A stretch of 64,000 bases of DNA from Aestuariibaculum suncheonense (lineage in GTDB: Bacteria > Bacteroidota > Bacteroidia > Flavobacteriales > Flavobacteriaceae). The first letter of the stretch is position 1; each line of letters opens with the position of its first letter. Shown one piece after another: positions 36,304 through 44,765 of the stretch. The notes beneath the pieces were generated by a model that saw only the letters and a list, made by a program, of their open reading frames with translations, did not search any database and was not told the DNA's origin. A program made the translations under genes and the position numbers. The stretch covers positions 124,001 through 188,000 of the forward strand of contig NZ_JACVXC010000003.1 of NCBI RefSeq assembly GCF_014596935.1, written 5' to 3'.

Positions 36304-37608
36304 ATGAGTGATATTAAACAAGTGCCGGTTGTACCCAAGAATATGTTAGTTCCTTTTGTGTTGGTTACTTCCCTTTTTGCCTTATGGGGTTTCGCTAATG
36401 CCGTAACCGACCCTATGGTTCAGGCTTTCAAAAAAGTATTAGAATTGTCAAACTCCCAGGCCGCCTGGGTACAAATGGCTTTTTATGGGGGCTATTTTTG
36501 CATGGCCTTACCTGCTGCTATTTTTATGAGAAAATACTCTTATAAAGTCGGGATTTTAATTGGATTAGCGCTTTATGCGACCGGAGCATTATTATTTTAT
36601 CCTGCTGCCATCACCGAAAAATTCTGGTTCTTCTGTCTAGGTTTATATATTTTAACTTTTGGTTTAGCGTTTTTAGAAACGGCAGCCAACCCATATGCAC
36701 TTGCTATGGGACCCAAAGAAACCGCAACTCAACGATTAAATTTAGCTCAGGCATTTAATCCTGTTGGATTGATTGTGGGCTTAGTTGTCGCCCAGCAGTT
36801 TGTGTTGAAGAATTTGCAATCGGACGATATTACGGATTTTAGTCTTTTAGATGAAGCTTCTAAAGTCCTGATCAAAACTTCCGATTTAATGGTGATTCGA
36901 AACCCTTATGTTGTTCTAGGTTTAGTAATTACTGGTGTTTTTGTACTGTTTTTAGTGAGCAAAATGCCACAATCTAAAGATGAAGGCGCTACACCTAAAA
37001 TAGGTGAAACCTTTGCTGTTCTCGCTAAGAATAGAAAATATATTTTAGGGGTTTTAGCTCAGATTTTATATGTGGGAGCACAAATTATGTGCTGGACTTA
37101 CATTTACCAATATGCTGAAGGTTCAAACATAGACAGTGTAACTGCAGGTTTTTATCAAATGGGAGCGTTTATTTTATTTACTATTGGTCGTGCTGTTGGT
37201 ACCGTAATGCTGCGATTTTACAGCTCCGGAAAACTACTCATGATTTTTGCCGTAAGTGCTATGGTTTGTGTATTAGGGACCATTGTTACCCATGGCGTAA
37301 TTGGGCTATATTTCCTAATCATGGTTTCCTTTTTCATGTCTTTAATGTTCCCTACCATTTACGGTATTGCTTTGGGAGATTTGACTGAGGAAGAATCAAA
37401 AATAGGCTCTGCAGGATTAGTTATGGCTATTGTTGGCGGCGCTTTATTACCTAAACTTCAGGGAGACATTATTGACCTTGGCGGGCATGGTGTAGCCGAT
37501 ACCACCGTTTTAGGTGTTTCAGAAATTAACTTTTCATTCGCATTACCTTTAATCTGCTTTTGCTTCATAGCCTGGTATGGCAATCACGTGTATAAAAAGC
37601 ATGAATAA
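36304..37608 (+). CDS. fucP: L-fucose:H+ symporter family MFS permease
   Basis: 434 aa, 12 membrane segments, MFS of the FucP/GluP group. The N-terminal FVLVTSLFALWGFANAVTDP and TFGLAFLETAANPYALAMGP are typical of fucose permeases. Imports L-fucose (or a related hexose) with protons. Context of three fucosidases supports fucose as substrate; glucose/galactose or GlcNAc transporters of the same family are the alternative. No fucose isomerase, kinase or aldolase is in the window. It has its own promoter with GTCGAAA motifs and a strong terminator. Confidence 0.85.
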   Translation: MSDIKQVPVVPKNMLVPFVLVTSLFALWGFANAVTDPMVQAFKKVLELSNSQAAWVQMAFYGGYFCMALPAAIFMRKYSYKVGILIGLALYATGALLFYPAAITEKFWFFCLGLYILTFGLAFLETAANPYALAMGPKETATQRLNLAQAFNPVGLIVGLVVAQQFVLKNLQSDDITDFSLLDEASKVLIKTSDLMVIRNPYVVLGLVITGVFVLFLVSKMPQSKDEGATPKIGETFAVLAKNRKYILGVLAQILYVGAQIMCWTYIYQYAEGSNIDSVTAGFYQMGAFILFTIGRAVGTVMLRFYSSGKLLMIFAVSAMVCVLGTIVTHGVIGLYFLIMVSFFMSLMFPTIYGIALGDLTEEESKIGSAGLVMAIVGGALLPKLQGDIIDLGGHGVADTTVLGVSEINFSFALPLICFCFIAWYGNHVYKKHE

Positions 37609-37626
37609 AAAAACAAAATTTAAGAG

Positions 37627-37650
37627 AGCCCGATAACAAATTATCGGGCT
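37627..37650 (+). terminator. Rho-independent terminator after fucP
   Basis: Perfect 10-bp stem AGCCCGATAA/TTATCGGGCT with loop CAAA, followed by TTTTT on the plus strand. It also marks the 3' boundary of the convergent L,D-transpeptidase gene, whose stop codon overlaps the T-tract at 37655. Confidence 0.92.
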
Positions 37651-37654
37651 TTTT

Positions 37655-38560
37655 TCACTGATACCCATAAATATCTTTTAGAATTTTAACTTCTCCATTC
37701 GCATCAATAACCTTTAAATCATATCGGATATTTATTTTAGTCTTTATAGGCGCATAATAATAAATTACCCAAGCATCGGCTTCTTTGATGCCAATGCAGC
37801 CATTAGAATACGCCTTACCTAAAGTCTCTGGATTGGTAGTTGGATGAATTAATTGTCCGTAACGTATCCCGTTCAGTTCTGTTTCAATAAATGGAATTTG
37901 TGGTACTAAAGTCACTTTGTCATCATCTCGCCTTGTCACTTTGTAATTGTGATTATTAGCCGGATTGGCGTATCTGGGATTTTTATTATAGCCAACAATC
38001 ATTCCAGCTCCTGTTCTGGTTCGTAAATCTTCTTCACGACCAGACATTTCAAGATATTTTTTCTCATTTCTCCCGACACGAACAAGGCACTCAAATAACT
38101 TAACGGAATCCTGATAAATTCGAAGTTTAAACTCAGGGATATTTATATCGACGGTTGTTTTGTTAAATACTTTTTGGAGGCTTTCTGCAGTTTTAGAATC
38201 GGGAAACTTTATCGTATTTCCTTGGGGTAAAACAATCATCTTTTTTTGATTATATACGAAGGAATCTCTTGCTTTCATTCGATAATAATCGGTGTTTTGT
38301 AAGGTATCGAGAATCCAAGGGTTATGTCGTACCAAAAGATGTTCGGTTAATATATAAGGCGTTATGGAATCATACTTCAGAACTAATGAATCTATAAATT
38401 GAAAATAACCCTCAACGAGAATGTTATGATTTAATATAATTTCCTTTGGATAAGACTTCACCTTATCAACAACATTTAAATCATCCTTTTTCTGACTAAA
38501 TACAGAAGTTACCAAAATAAAAATGAGAGTAAACCGAAGCCATCGTTTAAAGAAATTCAT
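37655..38560 (-). CDS. L,D-transpeptidase (YkuD domain), exported
   Basis: 301 aa with N-terminal signal (LTRF-like hydrophobic stretch to residue 22). The YkuD catalytic motif is LIHPTTNPETLG ... YSNGCIGI, with His239 and the nucleophile Cys255. It makes or breaks 3-3 type bonds in peptidoglycan or attaches proteins to it; acts in the periplasm. The N-terminal 130 residues have no clear domain. It is 24 bp downstream of the CBS gene and so may share that gene's FNR-type promoter. Confidence 0.88.
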   Translation of the reverse strand: MNFFKRWLRFTLIFILVTSVFSQKKDDLNVVDKVKSYPKEIILNHNILVEGYFQFIDSLVLKYDSITPYILTEHLLVRHNPWILDTLQNTDYYRMKARDSFVYNQKKMIVLPQGNTIKFPDSKTAESLQKVFNKTTVDINIPEFKLRIYQDSVKLFECLVRVGRNEKKYLEMSGREEDLRTRTGAGMIVGYNKNPRYANPANNHNYKVTRRDDDKVTLVPQIPFIETELNGIRYGQLIHPTTNPETLGKAYSNGCIGIKEADAWVIYYYAPIKTKINIRYDLKVIDANGEVKILKDIYGYQ

Positions 38561-38584
38561 AACACAAACATTTTTCCTACCGAA

Positions 38585-38992
38585 CTACACTGCTTTCTTT
38601 AAGTAATAATTAATAACATCGGCGGTGGAAACAATCCCCACCAATTTATTACCCTCTAAAACAGGCACTGCATGGTAATACTCTGTAGATAATACTTTGG
38701 CGACATCTTCGACACTGTCACTGGTGGTTAAGTAGAATGGTTTTGCTGTCATAATATCTTTAACCTTAAGGTTTTTGTACACCTCATGATTGTCATTTAT
38801 TCCGGCACCAACGATGTTGTACATGAAATCTACCAAACTTACCATCCCAACTAATTCATCATGCTCTACCACGGGAATATGATGATGCCATTTATCTTTT
38901 TCATAAATATGCTTCACATCTAAAAGATCTTGATTAGGTGACACCGTAACCACATCTTTTGTCATTACTAATACTATTGAATTGGTTTTCAT
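38585..38992 (-). CDS. Two-CBS-domain protein
   Basis: 135 aa: MKTNSIVLVMTKDVVTVSPNQDL starts CBS 1, and MTAKPFYLTTSDSVEDVAKVL starts CBS 2. Such stand-alone Bateman modules bind adenosine nucleotides and are common in hypoxic stress regulons (for example Hrp1 of the mycobacterial DosR regulon). A GTG at 39019 would extend it by nine codons, but the predicted -7 element (39021-39028) and start of transcription leave no room for it, so the ATG at 38992 is chosen. Confidence 0.9.
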   Translation of the reverse strand: MKTNSIVLVMTKDVVTVSPNQDLLDVKHIYEKDKWHHHIPVVEHDELVGMVSLVDFMYNIVGAGINDNHEVYKNLKVKDIMTAKPFYLTTSDSVEDVAKVLSTEYYHAVPVLEGNKLVGIVSTADVINYYLKKAV

Positions 38993-39020
38993 GGCGTAAA
39001 TATTTAATGCGTCAAACACT

Positions 39021-39094
39021 TAAAATTAACGTTTTAAGCACAATTTCAACATGATATATATCATGTTAAATACGGGAAATTGTTAATACATTTA
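39021..39094. promoter_or_regulatory. Divergent FNR-type promoter (CBS gene / 39193 gene)
   Basis: A 20-bp perfect palindrome AACATGATATATATCATGTT (39048-39067) has the FNR-type core TGAT-N4-ATCA (39052-39063). Exactly 23 bp away on each side is a -7 element: TACATTTA (39087-39094, plus) and TAATTTTA (39021-39028 read on minus). Confidence 0.85.
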
Positions 39095-39192
39095 ATATCG
39101 GGACAAGCTATATATAATCGCCATTTACAAGCTTTTAAAGCATATTGAAATAACCATTAAATACTTCAAATTACGATACAAAACAATTAAAC

Positions 39193-39561
39193 ATGAAAAC
39201 TAAAACCATAATAGAACTACTCACTTTAAGTTCCAGTATTTATGTTTTGGCACGTGATACTAAATTTTTAGAAAAGTTAAATGAGTATTCTGAAAAAGGA
39301 AAAGACAACATCAACAAAGTCATGGCAGAATCGGCTTTAGATGAAAACGGCAACGAATTGGAGTTTATGGATAAAATCTTCTTGAAAACTCACGAACTTA
39401 AAAACAAACTAGATGCCAAAATTGAAGAATTGGTAGCTAAGTTTTATAAAAAAATCAATGTGGCGCATTTAGATGAAATTAAAGCTTTAAACGAAAAGAT
39501 TGAAAAGCTAGATCAAGCCATAGCACTTCTAGAAGCCAGACTTAACAAAATGGAAGCTTAA
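39193..39561 (+). CDS. Small coiled-coil protein, unknown function
   Basis: 122 aa, no signal peptide beyond a weak hydrophobic N-terminus, mostly charged alpha-helix with a coiled-coil C-terminus (residues 75-122, rich in Lys/Glu/Leu heptads). No known domain recognised; phasin-like helical proteins are a loose comparison. It starts 99 bp after the palindrome's -7 element and is 4 bp upstream of the ABC1 kinase gene, so the two form an operon under the FNR-type promoter. Confidence 0.7.
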   Translation: MKTKTIIELLTLSSSIYVLARDTKFLEKLNEYSEKGKDNINKVMAESALDENGNELEFMDKIFLKTHELKNKLDAKIEELVAKFYKKINVAHLDEIKALNEKIEKLDQAIALLEARLNKMEA

Positions 39562-39565
39562 CACC

Positions 39566-41269
39566 ATGGGGTTTGTAATTGACATAGTAAAACGAATTAA
39601 ATCCTTTTCCAGATATAATCAGATACTAAAAGTCTTGATGAAATATGGTTTTGAAGATTTGGTGCAATATCTGGAAGAAAACAGACATTATACCTTCATT
39701 CAAAAATTCATTCCAAACAGTACAAAAAAACATGTGGCTCAATACAGTAAATGGGCTAAAATGCGCTTGGTATGCGAAGAACTCGGCCCCACTTTTGTAA
39801 AATTTGGTCAGATTTTAAGTAATCGCCCCGATTTAGTGCCTTTAGAACTCACCTTCGAGCTTGAAAAGCTACAGGATAACGTCCCTCCTATGCATGAAAA
39901 CGTCGCTAAAAGCGTTGTAGAAACAGAACTTAAAAATTCAGTTGAACACCTGTTTGCCTGGTTTGAACCTACGCCTTTTGCATCGGCATCTATGGCGCAG
40001 GTGCATAAAGTAACTTTACACTCCGGACAGCGTATTGCTTTAAAAATTCAGCGTGCCGGTATTTACGATGTAATTATTGAAGACATTAAAGTGATGTACA
40101 AAATAGCAAGGGTTTTGGAGCACAGAATTCCTTCTTTAAAAAGTTTCGATCCCGTTGGACTGGTTAAAAATTTTGAAGCATCTATTCTAAAAGAACTCGA
40201 TTTTATTCATGAATCCATCAACGTGCAACGCTTCTATAATAATCTAAAAAGCGATCATTCTCTAGAACAGTTTGCCAAAGCGCCCAAAGTATATCAGGAA
40301 TTTACAACCTCTAAAGTATTAGCTTTAGAATTCGTATCTGGTATTAAAATAGACCGAATAGCCAAGTTAAAATCTAAAAATATAGACACTAAAATCATTG
40401 CCCGACGCTTAAGTATCAGCTACTTTAAACAAATTTTTGAGTATGGCTTCTTTCACGCCGATCCGCACCCTGGTAATTTACTAGTCCTTCCTAATAATCA
40501 TATTTGTTATCTGGACTTTGGCATGATGGGCAGTATGCTACCCAGAGACATAAGTATCTTCGGAAAATTATTTATAGCCATTACCGATAAAGATGTAAAA
40601 AAAATAATTAAAGCATTACAAATGCTTTCTAATAATGCGCCTATTTTAAACCAAAGAGATTTAGAATTTGATATTAATGAATTTGTCGAAAAATATTATG
40701 TCAGAGATATTCATGATAACGAAATGAGCACCGTACTCTTAGAACTGAAAGATATTATTATAGCTCACGGATTAAAAGTCCCAACCTACTTCTTCCTCTT
40801 CGCGCGTTCTTTGGTTACGATTGAAGGGGTTATTGAAAAATTAGATCCTAACTTAGAACAATTTGAAATTGTAAAGCCTTATTTAAAAGCCAGCGCAACC
40901 AAAAAATACAACCCTATAAAAATGGGAAAAAAAGTACTAAATGCTGTCGTTGAACTTGCCGATTATATGGAAGATTTTCCGATGGATTTAAAAAATGCCA
41001 TTAGAAAAATAAACTCTGGTCAAATAAAAGTAGACATAACCCATAAAGGAATTGATCCTGTGGTACACACCCTTCAAAGAATAACCAAACAGTTAATTAC
41101 AGCCTTTATTATGCTGGCGTTAATTGTTGGTGCATCGTTGTTTATTGCCTTTAAAATTATTCCGCTCTATCATGGCCTTTCTGTTTTGGGTATTATCTGT
41201 TTTCTTTTAGCTATTATATTAGGATTTGGAATGATAACTAACATAAAAAAAGGTGATTACGACTATTAA
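39566..41269 (+). CDS. ABC1/UbiB-family atypical kinase
   Basis: 567 aa. KFGQ (79-82) is the family KxGQ motif, ALKIQRAG (158-165) the ATP-binding Lys region, HADPHPGNLLVL (297-308) the catalytic loop and LDFGMMG (316-322) the metal-binding DFG; two C-terminal membrane helices (about 510-530 and 535-555) anchor it. UbiB/AarF proteins support quinone biosynthesis or distribution of lipids and quinones between membranes. In this organism, menaquinone-linked respiration under low oxygen would be the natural setting (inference from its promoter). Confidence 0.92.
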   Translation: MGFVIDIVKRIKSFSRYNQILKVLMKYGFEDLVQYLEENRHYTFIQKFIPNSTKKHVAQYSKWAKMRLVCEELGPTFVKFGQILSNRPDLVPLELTFELEKLQDNVPPMHENVAKSVVETELKNSVEHLFAWFEPTPFASASMAQVHKVTLHSGQRIALKIQRAGIYDVIIEDIKVMYKIARVLEHRIPSLKSFDPVGLVKNFEASILKELDFIHESINVQRFYNNLKSDHSLEQFAKAPKVYQEFTTSKVLALEFVSGIKIDRIAKLKSKNIDTKIIARRLSISYFKQIFEYGFFHADPHPGNLLVLPNNHICYLDFGMMGSMLPRDISIFGKLFIAITDKDVKKIIKALQMLSNNAPILNQRDLEFDINEFVEKYYVRDIHDNEMSTVLLELKDIIIAHGLKVPTYFFLFARSLVTIEGVIEKLDPNLEQFEIVKPYLKASATKKYNPIKMGKKVLNAVVELADYMEDFPMDLKNAIRKINSGQIKVDITHKGIDPVVHTLQRITKQLITAFIMLALIVGASLFIAFKIIPLYHGLSVLGIICFLLAIILGFGMITNIKKGDYDY

Positions 41270-41295
41270 CTTTATCAAAAACATTAATTATTTAA

Positions 41296-41333
41296 AACAA
41301 ACAAAGCACGATTTTAGTCGTGCTTTGTTTGTT
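41296..41333. terminator. Bidirectional terminator
   Basis: Perfect 16-bp inverted repeat AACAAACAAAGCACGA/TCGTGCTTTGTTTGTT with loop TTTTAG, between the convergent ABC1 kinase gene and the 41350 coiled-coil gene. The A- and T-rich outer arms serve both strands. Confidence 0.88.
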
Positions 41334-41349
41334 CAAATTCCATTATAGT

Positions 41350-41946
41350 TTAAGACATGGAAAACGCCTTTTTAAAATGATTAAAGGCTTCTGAAATTTC
41401 GTTTTGAAAATGCTCCATTTTGGTTTCTTCCTTCTTTGCATATTTACCTTTAAACCTATCTATAAATGAATTGAACTCTTTTTTACCTTGCTCAAACGCC
41501 GTTTTGGCTTCTGGCTTTTTACTATTAAATTTTTGTTCTAAAATCTCCAGCTGAATTTTAAATTGCTCAATTTCAATAAGGGTTAAAGCATACATCCTAT
41601 TTAAAGTCTCATTGGTTTTAATTTTCGTTTCAATCTCGTGTATAATGCTAAGCAATTGCTTTTTTTGTTTTTTAAAAGCATCTTTGGTTTCGGCTTTCCC
41701 TAATGCCAATTGCACCCGAAGTTCATCGAATTTAGTATGTAATTCTTCTATTTTACCTTTTACATCCTGAATTCTGAATTCGTTATCGTGAATAAACTGA
41801 TTAAATTTCTTTTTAACCGCTTCATATTTATCTTGAGCTTCTGCTTTTCCTAAAGCAGCCTGTACCTGACATTCCTCAAGTTCTGTAGCCGATTTTCTAA
41901 GCGCTTCAATAACCTTATCGACAAAATGAATATCCTTGTTTTTCAT
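41350..41946 (-). CDS. Coiled-coil protein, unknown function
   Basis: 198 aa from the ATG at 41946; an in-frame extension to 41997 would add 17 hydrophobic residues and is not favoured. Almost entirely charged alpha-helix with three loosely repeated units, recognisable by AALGKAEAQDKYEAVKKKF, ALGKAETKDAFKKQKKQL and SKKPEAKTAFEQGKKEF. The repeats look like an internal duplication of a 60-residue helical hairpin. No catalytic residues or export signal. Its promoter region is shared with mlaE and contains the 42105 box, but the -7 on this side is poor. Confidence 0.7.
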   Translation of the reverse strand: MKNKDIHFVDKVIEALRKSATELEECQVQAALGKAEAQDKYEAVKKKFNQFIHDNEFRIQDVKGKIEELHTKFDELRVQLALGKAETKDAFKKQKKQLLSIIHEIETKIKTNETLNRMYALTLIEIEQFKIQLEILEQKFNSKKPEAKTAFEQGKKEFNSFIDRFKGKYAKKEETKMEHFQNEISEAFNHFKKAFSMS

Positions 41947-42104
41947 GATCTTGTAATTTATTATCCTAATTAAATATCGAAACAAAAGAAGAGGCATACA
42001 ATGAGGAATATCAGTTTTGATAAAGCCAACACAAAAGATTTAATTTTAAACCATGTACTATTTATTTTACACTTAATTTTAGTAACTTAATCAAATTAAC
42101 TACA

Positions 42105-42147
42105 TGATTTTAATCATTTTATAATTGTTAATGCTATTATAACTTTA
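42105..42147 (+). promoter_or_regulatory. FNR-type promoter of the Mla operon
   Basis: TGAT-TTTA-ATCA at 42105-42116, then 23 bp, then TAACTTTA at 42140-42147 (fits TAnnTTTA); mlaE starts 19 bp later. Confidence 0.8.
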
Positions 42148-42165
42148 AGTATATAAAAACGGGTT

Positions 42166-42936
42166 ATGCAAAAGCCAAATAAAATAAAAGCGTTTTTCCT
42201 TGAAATTGGTGAACTCACTTATTTCACCAAAAGGTTTTTTAAAGAACTGTTTAACAAACCGTTTGAGTTTAATGAGTTACTAAAACAATGCTATAATATC
42301 GGAAATCGCTCGTTATTATTAGTTGGTGTTACCGGTTTTATTATTGGATTGGTAATCACCTTACAAACCCGACCTACCCTCGAAGAATTTGGAGCTGAAT
42401 CCTGGATGCCTTCTATGGTTAGTATTTCCATTATTCGAGAAATCGGTCCGGTTATTATAGCTTTAACCTTTGCAGGACGCATAGCTTCTGGCATTGGTGC
42501 CGAATTAGGCTCCATGCGAGTAACCGAGCAGATTGATGCCATGGAAGTTTCAGGCACGAATCCCTTTAAATTTCTGGTGGTCACCCGAGTACTCGCCTCA
42601 ACCCTCATGTTACCCATTTTAGTTATTTTAGGCGATACCATTGCGCTCTACGGCTCTTATATTATTGAAAATTTAAAAGGCGATGTCTCCTTCCTGCTAT
42701 ATTTCAATAAAGTCTTCGATGCCTTAGCTTTTGGAGATTTGATTCCTGCAACGATTAAAACCTTTTTTTTCGGTTTTGCCATTGGACTGGTTGGATGCTT
42801 TAAAGGCTATTATTGTGAAAAAGGCACGGTTGGTGTTGGTTTGGCTGCCAATTCTGCCGTTGTATTTTCATCTATGCTACTCTTCATCATTGACTTTGTA
42901 GCCGTGTTTATTACCGATATCTTTTTTGAAATTTAA
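42166..42936 (+). CDS. mlaE: MlaE-type ABC permease
   Basis: 256 aa, about five to six membrane helices. Conserved MlaE/YrbE features are GFIIGLVITLQTRPTLEEFG (38-57), IREIGPVIIALTFAGRIASG and ELGSMRVTEQIDAMEVSGTNP (112-132, in part). It forms the permease of the phospholipid-trafficking Mla/MCE complex between inner and outer membrane. It is 3 bp upstream of the ATPase gene and 14 bp after that the MCE gene, so the three form one operon. Confidence 0.95.
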   Translation: MQKPNKIKAFFLEIGELTYFTKRFFKELFNKPFEFNELLKQCYNIGNRSLLLVGVTGFIIGLVITLQTRPTLEEFGAESWMPSMVSISIIREIGPVIIALTFAGRIASGIGAELGSMRVTEQIDAMEVSGTNPFKFLVVTRVLASTLMLPILVILGDTIALYGSYIIENLKGDVSFLLYFNKVFDALAFGDLIPATIKTFFFGFAIGLVGCFKGYYCEKGTVGVGLAANSAVVFSSMLLFIIDFVAVFITDIFFEI

Positions 42937-42939
42937 ATT

Positions 42940-43719
42940 ATGAATGAACCTCTAAATATATCAGACACAACAATTAACCTAAGTACCAGAACGCCTATTC
43001 TGGAAATAAAGAATTTAAAAAAATCCTTCGGAAATAAAGCGGTTCTGAACGGGTTCAATCTAAAACTATTTGAAGGCGAAAATCTGGTGATTATGGGTAA
43101 ATCAGGCGCAGGAAAGTCGGTTATGGTAAAATGTCTTGTAGGGTTAATGTTACCAGATTCTGGCAGTATTACCGTAATGGGTCAGGATATTAATGCACTT
43201 AATCGCATGGATTTAGACAAACTACGAACAGAAATAGGGTTTCTGTTTCAAGGAAGTGCGCTTTACGACTCTATGACGGTACGCGAAAATTTAGAGTTTC
43301 CGCTACGACGCCACAAACACAAATTTGGAAACATTACTGATACCGAACCCTTGGTTTTAGAAGCTTTGAAAAGTGTGGGATTAGAGAACACCATAGATTT
43401 AATGCCTTCGGAACTATCAGGAGGCATGCAGCGGCGTGTCGCTTTAGCAAGGGCATTAATATTAAAACCAAAAATTATTTTATACGATGAACCTACGAGT
43501 GGACTCGACCCGATTACCTCGAAAGAGATTATTGAACTTATGCGTCGGGTACAACAGCAATATAAAACATCATCACTTATCATAACACATGATGTGGATT
43601 GCGCTCGAGTGGTATCAGAACGGATGATACTTCTGGTAGACGGTGTTAATTATGCCGAAGGTACTTTTGAGGCTTTAAAAGCCTCTACAGATAAAAATGT
43701 AAAAGCATTCTTTAAATAA
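42940..43719 (+). CDS. mlaF: MlaF-type ABC ATPase
   Basis: 259 aa. Walker A MGKSGAGKS (52-60), signature ELSGGMQRRVALARAL, Walker B IILYDEPTSGLDP and the H-loop ITHDVDCA are intact. Powers the MlaE/MlaD lipid transporter. Sits between mlaE and the MCE gene. Confidence 0.95.
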   Translation: MNEPLNISDTTINLSTRTPILEIKNLKKSFGNKAVLNGFNLKLFEGENLVIMGKSGAGKSVMVKCLVGLMLPDSGSITVMGQDINALNRMDLDKLRTEIGFLFQGSALYDSMTVRENLEFPLRRHKHKFGNITDTEPLVLEALKSVGLENTIDLMPSELSGGMQRRVALARALILKPKIILYDEPTSGLDPITSKEIIELMRRVQQQYKTSSLIITHDVDCARVVSERMILLVDGVNYAEGTFEALKASTDKNVKAFFK

Positions 43720-43730
43720 ATTTTAAAGCC

Positions 43731-44717
43731 ATGAGAAAGACCAATAATGAAAAACTAAGGCTGGGCATCTTCGTTATCCTCGGTTTACTACTGTTTGTTA
43801 TCGCAGTGTATTTAATTGGTAACCGACAAAATATGTTTGTAAAAACCTTTACCATTAGTGCGAATTTCACCAATGTAAACGGATTGATGCAAGGCAATAA
43901 CGTGCGATATTCCGGCATTAATATAGGTACTGTAAAAACCATTTTCATGATAAACGATTCCACGATTAACGTCAATATGGCGATTGATGAAAAAATGGTA
44001 CAACACATTAAAAAAGATGCCATAGCCACCATAGGCACCGATGGTTTAGTGGGAAATATGATTGTAAATATCATTCCCGGTAAAGGTGATGCTGATATGA
44101 TTTCTTCGGGAGATGTGATAGAAACCTATACTAAAATCGGCACCAGTGAAATGCTGAACACCTTGAATGTCACTAATGAAAATGCTGCATTATTAACAGT
44201 TAAATTACTAAATATAGCCAATGATATTTCAAGCAGTAAAGGCACTTTAGGTATGTTAATTAACGACACACTTGTAGCCTCAAACCTTAAGCAGACCGTT
44301 AATGAGTTGCGCATTATGAGTTTGGAAGCCAATAACAGTATGAAAGCGCTCAGTTCCATTATAAATTCGGTAAATTTTGATGAAAGTGTCGCTGGTAAAT
44401 TGCTTGGTGATTCTGTTGAAGCTCAGAAAGTAAGTGCCGTACTCACCAATTTAGAAACCTCTACCGAAGATATTAAAGCCGTTATTAACAACCTAAACGA
44501 GACCATTACCGACTACAAAACCAGTAATGGTGCAATTAATTATCTTTTTAATGATGAAGAATTTGTGAAAAATCTGGAGCAGTCTATAAAAAACATTAAT
44601 GAAGGCACCGATAATTTTAACCAGAATATGGAAGCTCTGAAACATAATTTTCTAACAAGAGGCTATTTTAGAAAATTAGAACGCCAACAGAAGAAAGCCG
44701 AGCAACAAAGCAACTAG
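43731..44717 (+). CDS. mlaD: MlaD/MCE-family substrate-binding protein
   Basis: 328 aa. An N-terminal membrane anchor (about 11-30) is followed by the MCE domain (about 35-115: TISANFTNVNGLMQGNNVRYSGINIG, cut here, and IGTDGLVGNMIVNIIPG). A long helical C-terminus (about 130-328) is typical of Bacteroidota MCE proteins and may form a tunnel or needle. Third gene of the Mla operon. No MlaB/MlaC or outer-membrane MlaA seen nearby. Confidence 0.93.
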   Translation: MRKTNNEKLRLGIFVILGLLLFVIAVYLIGNRQNMFVKTFTISANFTNVNGLMQGNNVRYSGINIGTVKTIFMINDSTINVNMAIDEKMVQHIKKDAIATIGTDGLVGNMIVNIIPGKGDADMISSGDVIETYTKIGTSEMLNTLNVTNENAALLTVKLLNIANDISSSKGTLGMLINDTLVASNLKQTVNELRIMSLEANNSMKALSSIINSVNFDESVAGKLLGDSVEAQKVSAVLTNLETSTEDIKAVINNLNETITDYKTSNGAINYLFNDEEFVKNLEQSIKNINEGTDNFNQNMEALKHNFLTRGYFRKLERQQKKAEQQSN

Positions 44718-44754
44718 AAGCATGACCTTAAAATAAAATCATGCTTCTGGTTGC
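44710..44754. terminator. Hairpin between convergent mlaD and BON genes
   Basis: AGAAGCATGA (44716-44725) pairs with TCATGCTTCT (44739-44748), extended by GCAAC/GTTGC outside one mismatch. Followed by TTTC on the plus strand; serves the convergent genes. Confidence 0.75.
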
Positions 44755-44765
44755 TTTCATTAAAC

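Noticed and set aside
42291-43583. Long minus-strand reading frames opposite the Mla genes (for example 116 and 106 aa)
   Set aside because: They lie fully opposite well-supported mlaE/mlaF genes and show low-complexity shadow translations.
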